Assembly (NCBI RefSeq): GCF_900112195.1 | Contig: NZ_FOKR01000029.1 | Span: forward strand, 1 to 33,137 | Source: Butyrivibrio sp. YAB3001 | GTDB lineage: Bacteria > Bacillota > Clostridia > Lachnospirales > Lachnospiraceae | Direction of reading: 5' to 3' | DNA: 33,137 bases | Shown here: positions 1 to 6,672 of the stretch, piece after piece | Numbering within the stretch: the first letter of the stretch is position 1 | Layout: each line of letters starts with the position of its first letter | Program-made: the position numbers and the translations under genes | The notes under the pieces: model-generated | Told to the model about the DNA's origin: nothing | Database searches by the model: none | What the model saw: the letters and a program-made list of their open reading frames with translations, nothing else

Positions 1-296
<296 letters not shown>

Positions 297-401
297 CAAA
301 AGATAAGATGTATAGGGAAAAGGATTTAGAATAGTCAGTGTTCGGTTTTGAAGATATAAATATTTTTGGTCATGCATTTTATCGTGCATAGCTTTTATTG
401 A

Positions 402-475
402 CGCGGGGTGGAGCAGTCTGGAAGCTCGTCGGGCTCATAACCCGAAGGTCATAGGTTCAAATCCTGTCCCCGCTA
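402..475 (+). tRNA. Initiator tRNA-fMet (CAT)
   Basis: All four stems fold. The acceptor arm is CGCGGGG with CCCCGC. The anticodon stem-loop TCGGG-CTCATAA-CCCGA has anticodon CAT. The T arm is ATAGG-TTCAAAT-CCTGT. Two initiator hallmarks are visible: an unpaired 1-72 position (C opposite T) and three consecutive G-C pairs closing the anticodon stem. The gene is 74 bases to the discriminator A. The next bases are CTA, so CCA is not fully encoded and must be added or repaired after transcription. It sits about 105 bases after the 23S end, probably in the same transcript. Confidence 0.95.
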
Positions 476-482
476 CTATAGA

Positions 483-519
483 AGAGAAAAAGTCATTACT
501 GGCTATTTTCTCTTTTTTT
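483..519 (+). terminator. Intrinsic terminator of the rRNA/tRNA transcript
   Basis: A 13-bp stem with one bulged A (AGAGAAAA-AGTCA paired with TGGCT-a-TTTTCTCT) and a TTAC loop runs directly into seven Ts. It lies a few bases after the tRNA and closes the rrn-tRNA operon. Confidence 0.9.
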
Positions 520-640
520 GTTATAGAATAATAATGACAGATTAAGGGATTATGCCGCAAAAAGAATCAGAGGTGGCAGCTATAGAATAGGGAAAAAACG
601 TAAGCGCTGTTTACTATGGATTGCAGAAAGGAAAAATATA

Positions 641-850
641 TTGTTTGAACAAGACTATGTAATGAGACTTATAAATGAAATGGTAAGAGCGGTATTGAAG
701 ATGATTTTTAACATAGATACAGTTTCACCATCAGCAGAACTGTTAAAAGACTCCGAAGAAGAACAAACGCTTAATGAGTTAATCGGCATGGTGAATGCCG
801 GATTCATTAATGAAGCGGAAAACAGGCTCTATGACATCACAGAAATATGA
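641..850 (+). CDS. DUF6483-type small helical protein
   Basis: A 69-residue protein starting at TTG 641 with a weak purine-rich site (GAAAGGAAAA) upstream. The N-terminus MFEQDYVMRLINEMVRAVLK and the acidic middle ending in NEAENRLYDI match what I recall of the DUF6483 family of Clostridia: short, all-helical and of unknown function. It is shorter than many family members, so the C-terminus may have been clipped. The region before it (520-640) shows no gene. A GNAT remnant starts at the stop codon, so the locus is partly eroded. Family assignment is from memory of the N-terminal signature; no biochemical role can be stated. Confidence 0.65.
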   Translation: MFEQDYVMRLINEMVRAVLKMIFNIDTVSPSAELLKDSEEEQTLNELIGMVNAGFINEAENRLYDITEI

Positions 851-947
851 AGTGCCTATGGATGATTTTAATGCATTATACAAAGTCCTTGCTGATAGGA
901 ACATCATGCAGCATTATGATAGGCGGCTGAAAGCGATGAAGCTATGA
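837..947 (+). pseudogene. GNAT acetyltransferase remnant (N-terminal piece)
   Basis: An open frame reads VPMDDFNALYKVLADRNIMQHY and then loses resemblance (DRRLKAMKL, stop). The phrase DDFNALYKVLAD-IMQHY is typical of the first strand and helix of GNAT acetyltransferases that usually continue PYTFDE. Everything after it, including the acetyl-CoA loop, is missing. An ATG at 858 could still give a 29-residue peptide whose stop overlaps the MATE start (ATGA at 944), so translation of this scrap could couple to the exporter. It is a gene fragment by similarity; expression is unknown. Confidence 0.5.
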
Positions 948-2263
948 CTAAAGGTTCAATTACTAAGAATTTAATAAAGTTTGCAATTCCACTATTCTTT
1001 GGGCAGCTTCTGCAGCAGCTCTACAATGTTGTGGATTCGGTTGTTGTAGGAAATGTATTGGGGAAAGAAGCTCTGGCTGCCGTTAGTACTACTGGTAGTC
1101 TTATATTTTTGATGGTAGGCTTTATAAATGGTTTGTTTATGGGGAATAGCGTTATTATCGGTAAAAAATACGGCGCAGGTGACCATGAAGGTGTATCTAT
1201 CGCATCACATACAGGTATTGCTTTTGCTATTCTAATGGGAATAGTAATGACGGTCTGGGGATATTTCTTCACTCCAACGCTCCTTAAGTGGATGGGTACA
1301 CCAACTGATGTAATGCCAAACTCAGTGCTTTATTTTAAGATATACTTCCTGGGAGGACTGGGAAATATATTGTATAGTGCGTGCTGTGGTGTGTTTCAGG
1401 CAATGGGAGATTCCAAGAGACCTCTGTACTACCTGATTGTCAGTACAGTCCTTAATACGATACTGGATATTACCTTTGTAAAGTTTTTGGGCTTTGGTAT
1501 CAAGGGAGCAGCTCTTGCGACAATTATTGCCCAGTTCGTAAGTGCGGCTTTTGCTTTTGTTAAGCTTACCATGGTGGAAGGCCCTCACAGGATCTTTATC
1601 AATAGGCTTCGTATTGATAGAGCCACCTTGGGAAAAGAACTGAAAATAGGCTTTCCAACTGGAATACAAAATAGCGTTATTGCTATCGGAAATGTGGTTG
1701 TACAGTCAAATATTAATGCTTTCGGTTCTGTAGCTATGGCAGGCTGTGGAAGTTATTTTAAACTTGAGGGATTTGTCTTTTTACCAATCACATGTATGTG
1801 CATGGCCCTTACCACATTTGTAAGTCAGAATCTTGGGGCTGGAGAAATTAAAAGAGTTAAGAAAGGTGCTGTCATCGGAAGTGCAATTGGAATCTCATGT
1901 GCAGAGATGATTGGCGTAATAGTATTTGCCCTTGCCCCCATATTTCTTCGCATGTTCTCAGGTGATACAGAGGTTATTGCAATAGGAACAACCCAGGCCA
2001 GAACAGAGAGTCTTTTCTATTGTCTTCTTGCCTTGAGTCACTGCCTGGCTGGCATATACAGAGGAGCAGGAAAAACGACGGTTCCGATGATTGTAATGTT
2101 ATCTAGCTGGTGTCTTCTAAGAATAACCTACATTACAATAAGTGTGCGCCTTATCCCCATAGTAAACGTGATATTCTGGGCTTATCCACTGACATGGTCA
2201 GTAAGCTCAATAGTATTTATAATTTACTATTTCAAAGGAAAATGGCTTAAGATTGGAGTATAG
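944..2263 (+). CDS. MATE family multidrug/Na+ efflux transporter
   Basis: A 439-residue polytopic membrane protein of normal MATE length with about 12 hydrophobic segments in two homologous halves. The N-terminus (IPLFFGQLLQQLYNVVDSVVVG, quoted in part) and the repeated pattern of G, P and N residues in the first helices are classic for the family. The second half begins near IGFPTGIQNSVIAIGN. MATE proteins export cationic drugs or dyes in exchange for Na+ or H+; the substrate cannot be read from sequence. The ATG at 944 overlaps the stop of the preceding GNAT remnant and has no strong ribosome site of its own, which suggests translational coupling to an older upstream reading frame. About 240 bases without a recognised gene follow. 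Confidence 0.9.
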   Translation: MTKGSITKNLIKFAIPLFFGQLLQQLYNVVDSVVVGNVLGKEALAAVSTTGSLIFLMVGFINGLFMGNSVIIGKKYGAGDHEGVSIASHTGIAFAILMGIVMTVWGYFFTPTLLKWMGTPTDVMPNSVLYFKIYFLGGLGNILYSACCGVFQAMGDSKRPLYYLIVSTVLNTILDITFVKFLGFGIKGAALATIIAQFVSAAFAFVKLTMVEGPHRIFINRLRIDRATLGKELKIGFPTGIQNSVIAIGNVVVQSNINAFGSVAMAGCGSYFKLEGFVFLPITCMCMALTTFVSQNLGAGEIKRVKKGAVIGSAIGISCAEMIGVIVFALAPIFLRMFSGDTEVIAIGTTQARTESLFYCLLALSHCLAGIYRGAGKTTVPMIVMLSSWCLLRITYITISVRLIPIVNVIFWAYPLTWSVSSIVFIIYYFKGKWLKIGV

Positions 2264-2351
2264 TCAGTAAAACAAGTATATTGAAGCACTGAATAAATCT
2301 GTTGCCTGGTTATATCTATTGATAGACGAGAGAATAAAGGGTATTAATAGA

Positions 2352-2441
2352 ATGATAGAGGCGTTGTTATCTCTACGGCTTTTTACGCTTCAGTATGTAA
2401 TCTTAGTGATTGTTACTGTAATTGGAGCCGTCTTTGGATGA
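2352..2441 (+). CDS. Possible 29-residue single-pass membrane peptide
   Basis: A short frame (ATG 2352, stop 2439) encodes MIEALLSLRLFTLQY followed by VILVIVTVIGAVFG, one strongly hydrophobic helix. A weak AAAGGG lies about 10 bases upstream. It could be a small membrane peptide, a type I toxin-like peptide, or the debris of a larger membrane protein. No terminator or antisense RNA is evident. The rest of 2264-2505 shows nothing else I can support. Confidence 0.25.
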   Translation: MIEALLSLRLFTLQYVILVIVTVIGAVFG

Positions 2442-2505
2442 TGATAGAAATGAGCTATTATGAAAGCTATGTGCGATGGCATATCAGCAACTTGAGGAGT
2501 GTAAA

Positions 2506-3066
2506 ATGATTCTTTTTGTGGATGCTTGTGTTAGAAAAGATTCTAGAACTAAGAGGATTGCAGAAGCTATTTTGGAAAAACTCAATGAAGATGTGGTCTG
2601 CGTATCCCTTGAGGAGATTTCTTTTGATGTTATGGATGAGGCGAATCTTAAAAAGAGGGATGAGCTGATTGCAAAAGGGGCTTATGATGATGACATGTTT
2701 GCGCTAGCTAGGCAGTTTTCACAAGCAGGTATCATTGTGATAGCGGCGCCTTACTGGGATTTGTCTTTTCCAGCAATGCTAAAACAGTATATCGAAACCA
2801 TAAACGTGCTTGGAGTCACTTTTGAATATACACCTGAGGGATTTCCCAAAGGTCTATGCAAAGCAAAAAAGTTATATTATGTCATGACAGCGGGCGGTAA
2901 CTATGTTCCGGAGGAGTTTGGATTTGGCTATATAAAAGCTCTTGCTCAGAATTTTTATGGAATTGAAGATGTAGAGCTGATTAAAGCAAACGGCCTTGAT
3001 ATAATTGGAGCAGACTCAGAAACAATTATAAATGAAGCTATCAGTAAATATGACCATAAAAGATGA
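2506..3066 (+). CDS. NAD(P)H-dependent flavodoxin-fold oxidoreductase
   Basis: The N-terminus MILFVDACVRKDSRTKRIAE has the strand-loop-helix that binds FMN phosphate in the flavodoxin-like NAD(P)H oxidoreductases (azoreductase/NQO type). The APYWDLSFPAMLKQYIE motif in the middle is the family's second FMN/NAD loop and dimer helix. The C-terminal part has the GGNYVPEEFGFGYIKAL helix region. Such enzymes reduce quinones, nitro- or azo-compounds in the cytoplasm. An in-frame ATG at 2476 would add ten residues, but ATG 2506 is preferred because GAGGAG (2494-2499) sits 6 bases before it and the fold begins there. Length 186 residues, normal for the family. Substrate unknown. Confidence 0.85.
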   Translation: MILFVDACVRKDSRTKRIAEAILEKLNEDVVCVSLEEISFDVMDEANLKKRDELIAKGAYDDDMFALARQFSQAGIIVIAAPYWDLSFPAMLKQYIETINVLGVTFEYTPEGFPKGLCKAKKLYYVMTAGGNYVPEEFGFGYIKALAQNFYGIEDVELIKANGLDIIGADSETIINEAISKYDHKR

Positions 3067-3209
3067 GTATTTAATGTATGTCTCAGGACAGATTGCAGAC
3101 TCATCTAAACATTTTTTCTAGTAGCTAAGTAGCTTTTTATTTTGTCCGAAAAAAGGTATGATAATTCATAAGTTTTCTAAAATGTTGGGTTTGGAGGAGA
3201 CAAAGATAA

Positions 3210-3764
3210 ATGCACTATAGATTAGCTACAATGGGGGACTTGACGGAAATATGCAGCATGATAGAAGCGGCAAAGCAACTCATGGCAGAGCAGGGAATAG
3301 AACAATGGGATGAAATATATCCGGTCTGTGAAGACTTTGAAGAAGATATAAAAAAGGAAACACTTTATTTGGCAATAAATGATGATTTGCTTGCTGCAAT
3401 ATATGTTATTAGTGAAGAATTTGATGATGAGTATCTTAAATGTGAATGGGAGAATAAAAAGCCTTGTATCATTCATAGATTCTGTGTTTCTCCAGTTTTT
3501 CAGCATAATGGAATTGGAAATGCAGTATTAAGCCATATTGAGAAACAGCTTATTGAAGCAGGATATGATTCAGTAAGGCTTGATGTATTCACTCAGAATC
3601 CTTATGCATTGAGACTTTATGAGAAAAACGGATATGTACAACGTGGGATTGCCGATTGGCGTAAGGGTAGATTCCTTCTGATGGAAAAGAAATTAGACAG
3701 AAGCCCAGATTATATTTACCTTACAGAGGCTAGTGTACTGTCTAGCTCATATTCAGTCAAATAA
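3210..3764 (+). CDS. GNAT family N-acetyltransferase
   Basis: A 184-residue cytoplasmic acetyltransferase. TMGDLTEICSMIEAAKQLM is the N-terminal helix, IIHRFCVSPVFQHNGIGNAVL carries strand 4 and the acetyl-CoA pyrophosphate loop (here Q-H-N-G-I-G, a relaxed Q/RxxGxG/A), and DVFTQNPYALRLYEKNGYV is the NP..LYEK.GF motif of strand 5 and helix 4. An intact GGAGGA at 3193-3198 precedes the ATG. After the usual end (LLMEKKL) the protein runs on for about 20 residues (DRSPDYIYLTEASVLSSS...) that do not look like GNAT, so the original stop may have been lost. The acceptor substrate is unknown. Confidence 0.88.
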   Translation: MHYRLATMGDLTEICSMIEAAKQLMAEQGIEQWDEIYPVCEDFEEDIKKETLYLAINDDLLAAIYVISEEFDDEYLKCEWENKKPCIIHRFCVSPVFQHNGIGNAVLSHIEKQLIEAGYDSVRLDVFTQNPYALRLYEKNGYVQRGIADWRKGRFLLMEKKLDRSPDYIYLTEASVLSSSYSVK

Positions 3765-3867
3765 CTTGTATCTCAATTTCATATGCTACGTCTGAAAATC
3801 TTGACAATGCCCGCATTACCTGCGATTTATCATCCTTGCTTATGAAATGATATTCTTCGTCATTTGA
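3757..3867 (-). pseudogene. Unidentified reverse-strand coding remnant
   Basis: On the minus strand an open frame without a start reads SNDEEYHFISKDDKSQVMRA then LSRFSDVAYEIEIQVI and stops, its end overlapping the GNAT stop. The composition looks protein-like, but a TAA directly upstream removes any N-terminus. I do not recognise the family. It may be the tail of a deleted gene, or chance. Confidence 0.25.
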
Positions 3868-3955
3868 TTAAATATGAACAAGCCAGCACACTAGTGAACA
3901 ATTGTGGCGAGAAAAATAGAGAGAATACTAACAGGAGATTATAAAGAATAAACTA

Positions 3956-4528
3956 ATGGCAAAGATAATATTTGTTTCAGGGCCTTGTGGTTGTGGAAAG
4001 TCAACATTTGTTGATGCATATGCAAGGCACCTTGTCGATGAGAATAAAAAGACGGTGTATGTAATACACGGCGATGATTTTCATGCTGGATTTGTGGAAG
4101 CAGAAGATAAACACAGCTTCTTTGTTGACGGAGAAGTTTCTGATCAAGTGCTATGGGAAGATATTCTAAAGTTCAATTGGGATTGCATAATCGCAACTGC
4201 AGACAGGGCTCTGCAGCAGGGATTAGATGTTTTGATTGATTATGTGATAGAGAATGAACTTCCAAGGGTAAAAGAACTTGCAGCAAAGAATAATGCTGAG
4301 CTTTTCTATATAGTTCTTACTGCCAGTGAAGATGTGATAGAGAAAAGAATCAGAAACCGAGGTGACCTGGATATGATCGAGCGTGCTAAGTTTTTGAAAA
4401 GAGAGCTTGATTCCATGCCGGAAAACATCGGACATCTGTATGATAATACTGGTAAAAATGTAGATGAGATGGTAGCTGAAATAGTTTTGGATGAGTATGG
4501 GTGCTATGACAAGAGTGATTTTTTGTGA
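3956..4528 (+). CDS. P-loop nucleotide kinase-like protein
   Basis: A 190-residue P-loop NTPase with Walker A GPCGCGKST at residues 8-16. The order P-loop, VIHGDDFHAGF (a substrate-binding DD as in small-molecule kinases), a hydrophobic strand LDVLIDYV and a lid-like arginine stretch EKRIRNRGDLDMIERAKFLK resembles the AAA_33/zeta-toxin/shikimate-kinase type of phosphotransferase. It probably phosphorylates a small metabolite or antibiotic. The substrate cannot be assigned. The ATG at 3956 has its AGGAG (3933-3937) 18 bases upstream, unusually far. The stop overlaps a 48-residue frame by GTGA. The 190 bases before it hold only the minus-strand remnant. Confidence 0.75.
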   Translation: MAKIIFVSGPCGCGKSTFVDAYARHLVDENKKTVYVIHGDDFHAGFVEAEDKHSFFVDGEVSDQVLWEDILKFNWDCIIATADRALQQGLDVLIDYVIENELPRVKELAAKNNAELFYIVLTASEDVIEKRIRNRGDLDMIERAKFLKRELDSMPENIGHLYDNTGKNVDEMVAEIVLDEYGCYDKSDFL

Positions 4529-4671
4529 GACATGCAGAACCAAATTATGAAATACTTATGTTTATGATATGTGAGAAGACAGGAATTCAAGAGTATAAAG
4601 AGGCTGAAAATCAGCCAGACTACCGTCATTTCCTTGAAGGAAAGTTTAAAGATGTATTTGAAAAATTGTAG
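4525..4671 (+). CDS. 48-residue hypothetical protein coupled to the kinase
   Basis: A GTG start inside the kinase stop (GTGA overlap) opens a 48-codon frame containing RHAEPNYEILMFMICEKTG and PDYRHFLEGKFKDVFEKL. The charged and aromatic composition looks like a folded helical peptide. The 4-base overlap is the classic arrangement for coupled translation. It might instead be the C-terminal domain of a longer ancestral kinase separated by a frameshift. I do not recognise a family. Confidence 0.45.
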   Translation: MRHAEPNYEILMFMICEKTGIQEYKEAENQPDYRHFLEGKFKDVFEKL

Positions 4672-5038
4672 AATATAGCTTTTTGTGAAAAGGAAAAAGA
4701 CAACTTTGTTATGATTACATATATGAAGCCGCAGCATCTTTTATATGAAAAAATGTTGCGGCATTGTGTTAGGGAGACCCCTTCGGCGTGTGGGGACCGA
4801 AGGGATGTGTGTTATGAATGAAAAAGTGTTGTGTGTGGATATCAAGAAGTGGTATGTTCTTCTTGATATTCTTATCTTAAGGTACGAACTTTAAAAGAAG
4901 CTTAAAACATTGTGAAAAAAATGTGTCGCATTATTAGGAAACCAACATACAGAGAATGGTAAAGCATGTGGCAGTTGCTGATTCTAAGGTCAGACCTTAT
5001 ACAAAAATCAGAAGCTGTTTAGATTATGAGGTTTGAAG
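4672..5038 (+). other. Gene-free stretch with three successive hairpins
   Basis: No supported gene. Three strong inverted repeats follow one another. The first is 4728-4762 (GCCGCAGCAT with ATGTTGCGGC). The second is 4779-4804 (CCCTTCGG with CCGAAGGG, perfect 8 bp). The third is 4839-4869 (ATATCAAGAAG with CTTCTTGATAT, perfect 11 bp), followed by TCTTATCTT. Only the last has a T-rich tail, so it may be the terminator of the kinase operon. A perfect palindrome AAGGTC-A-GACCTT lies at 4986-4998, just ahead of the broken editing gene. Confidence 0.5.
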
Positions 5039-5339
5039 ATGGAATTATTTAACGGAAGACCTAAAAAAATTGATGATAGGCTACCCAGAGAGATGAGAGT
5101 CTATGATGTTTTGGATAGCCTTGGAATAGAATACCAGAGAGTAGACCATGAGCCTGCCATGACTATGGATGCTTGTGAGACTTCTCGTGGATGAGGATGT
5201 TAAGGAAGAAGAATACATAGGCTGCCATCCCTGCGTTAATACATCTAGTCTGAAGCTAAAGACTGCTGATATTTTTGAGAATTTTTTGCCTGCAGTTGGT
5301 CATAAAGCAGAGATTGTGCATCTTGTTGGAGAAGATTAA
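5039..5339 (+). pseudogene. Prolyl-tRNA editing protein (YbaK/ProX type), internally deleted
   Basis: The frame starting at ATG 5039 reads MELFNGRPKKIDDRLPREMR...RVDHEPAMTMDACETS and then hits TGA. In another frame from about 5180 the sequence continues LLVDEDVKEEEYIGCHPCVN then TSSLKLKTADIFENFLPAVG to a stop at 5337. Both ends match the family that removes alanine wrongly attached to tRNA-Pro. The family's middle section, roughly 80-90 residues including KNLFL and the FAD or FGS region, is absent, and the joint is out of frame by one base. Editing by this copy is therefore lost. The junction lies near 5178-5188. Confidence 0.85.
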
Positions 5340-5360
5340 AATCCTTGGGGTTAACTGACT

Positions 5361-6095
5361 ATGGGAAACGAGAATGGAACGTGGATCATGTATGGTGTGG
5401 ACTGGAACGACCCGGAATGCATCCATACTGTACACGAGGCAATAGACTACATAAATGAAACAGGTTTTTTGCCTTTATTTAAAAATGATATTCCGGGTTT
5501 TTCCCTGGAAGAGAGAACGGTTTCAAGCTACTGGTGGTGCGGAGATTCGAAGGTGGACCCATGGGAATGGCGTGAGATCATAGCTCGGAGCAAAGAAGTC
5601 GCTTATGGCAAGTTCTTTGAAAAGAAGGCGGGGTTCATTTCAAAAAAGTGGCTTCCGTATTTTGCGAACCTGCGCCGTGATGGCTACGATTTCGATGCAC
5701 TCTGGGATGACGAAAAAGCTTCAAGGCGCCAGAAAAAGATAATGGATCTTTTCGAGGAAGATGGCGAAATTTTTTCCAATGAGATCAAGGCAAGAGCCGG
5801 ATTTGGAAAAGGCGGCGATAAAGGATTTGAAGGCACAATTACTGACCTTCAGATGAAAACATATCTATGTGTAAAGGATTTCAGGCAGAGGAAGAATAAG
5901 AAGGGCGAGTTTTACGGCTGGCCAATAGCTGTTTACTCTAAGCCTGAAGCAATCTGGAGCTATGAATATGTGACTTCAAGGTACGGCGAAAACCCGGAAG
6001 ACTCTGGAAAAGCTATCTCTGACCATATAAAAGAGATATATCCTGTGACCACGGATTCGCAGATAAAGAGGCTGCTCATTGGTAGGCGAGTGTAA
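5361..6095 (+). CDS. AlkZ-related winged-helix protein
   Basis: A 244-residue soluble protein. The stretch EAIDYINETGFLPLF...PGFSLEERT...YWWCGDSKVDPWEWREII and AYGKFFEKKAGFISKKWLPY then FANLRRDGYDFDALWDDE matches the Clostridia proteins annotated AlkZ-related, distant relatives of the YcaQ/AlkZ DNA-glycosylase fold. Family function is unproven; the link to interstrand-crosslink repair is by fold only. The Q-x-Q/E catalytic motif of true AlkZ is not visible to me. The start could be ATG 5361 or ATG 5388; neither has a good ribosome site, perhaps because the gene sits directly behind the deleted editing pseudogene. The stop is followed, in the same frame, by an ABC-transporter tail. Confidence 0.7.
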   Translation: MGNENGTWIMYGVDWNDPECIHTVHEAIDYINETGFLPLFKNDIPGFSLEERTVSSYWWCGDSKVDPWEWREIIARSKEVAYGKFFEKKAGFISKKWLPYFANLRRDGYDFDALWDDEKASRRQKKIMDLFEEDGEIFSNEIKARAGFGKGGDKGFEGTITDLQMKTYLCVKDFRQRKNKKGEFYGWPIAVYSKPEAIWSYEYVTSRYGENPEDSGKAISDHIKEIYPVTTDSQIKRLLIGRRV

Positions 6096-6377
6096 ACACG
6101 ATACGTTTGTGCCGAAAAAACAGGTTATTTTAAATACCAAAAGCAAGACTTTAAAGCTCTTTTTTCCAGGGAAGCGGAGCGCTATATTGAAGAACTTATC
6201 ATGAACATTGAGGGTGTAACTGTAATCATGATCACACACCGTATCAATGATGCGACGCTTAATAAGGCGGATGAAGTTCTCGTCATGAAATCCGGAAGGA
6301 TACAGGAGCGTGGAACATTTAGTGACCTTATGAGAGCAAAGGGACTTTTATACGGATTTAAAATGATTGCTGCGTAA
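6096..6377 (+). pseudogene. ABC transporter ATPase domain, C-terminal remnant
   Basis: Directly after the AlkZ-related stop and in the same frame, codons read to EAERYIEELIMNIEGVTVIM then ITHRINDATLNKADEVLVMK, SGRIQERGTFSDLMRAKGL and a stop. This is the end of an exporter-type nucleotide-binding domain: the segment just after Walker B and the D-loop, the H-loop (ITHR) and the final regulatory helix. The transmembrane part, Walker A, signature and Walker B are gone. The first 25 codons (to about 6168) do not look like an ABC domain and mark the junction. Confidence 0.8.
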
Positions 6378-6419
6378 CAGATAAGTATATATACGAATTA
6401 TATGAAAATTTTTTATATC

Positions 6420-6448
6420 TTGAACTCTTAGCGAATTTGAGATATTAT
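6420..6448 (+). promoter_or_regulatory. Promoter of the 23-codon microgene
   Basis: TTGAAC (6420-6425), exactly 17 bp, TATTAT (6443-6448): close to the sigma-A consensus with ideal spacing. A start near 6455 would give a leader of about 39 bases before the microgene ATG. Confidence 0.7.
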
Positions 6449-6493
6449 ATCCACGTAATCAAATAGCAAATACCAATGAAAGGGGTGATTAAT

Positions 6494-6565
6494 ATGAGAA
6501 AATCATATAAGACGATTTTATTACCGAATACAGTCTATGACATGTTAATCACACCGAAGTTATAA
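6494..6565 (+). CDS. 23-residue peptide, stand-alone microgene
   Basis: ATG 6494 has a strong AAAGGGG site (6479-6485) 8 bases upstream. The peptide begins MRKSYKTILLPN and ends DMLITPKL. It is basic at the N-terminus, mildly hydrophobic, with two prolines and no cysteine. A near-consensus promoter lies upstream and a strong terminator starts 15 bases after the stop, so the whole unit is a transcript of about 155 bases. It could be a secreted or signalling peptide, a small regulator, or a leader peptide controlling the ATPase gene 60 bases beyond the terminator. No run of one amino acid typical of attenuators is present. Not recognised from any family I know. Confidence 0.6.
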   Translation: MRKSYKTILLPNTVYDMLITPKL

Positions 6566-6580
6566 TAAAGTGATTTAACG

Positions 6581-6609
6581 CGCATCCGACAAGTTCGGGT
6601 GCGTTTTTT
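6581..6609 (+). terminator. Intrinsic terminator after the microgene
   Basis: A 9-bp stem, CGCATCCGA paired with TCGGGTGCG, a 5-base loop and six Ts. It separates the microgene from the COG3044 ATPase gene, so any transcription of the ATPase from the microgene promoter must read through it. Confidence 0.9.
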
Positions 6610-6672
6610 GTTTAATAGAATCGTCCTTTTCTGCTTTTGGTTACAAATTCAGAGAGAAAGAAGGATGATCGA

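Noticed and set aside
6494..6565. The 23-residue peptide as an AgrD-like signal for the AgrC-like kinase
   Set aside because: No cysteine or serine-centred ring motif, no AgrB next to it, and the kinase is 9 kb away.
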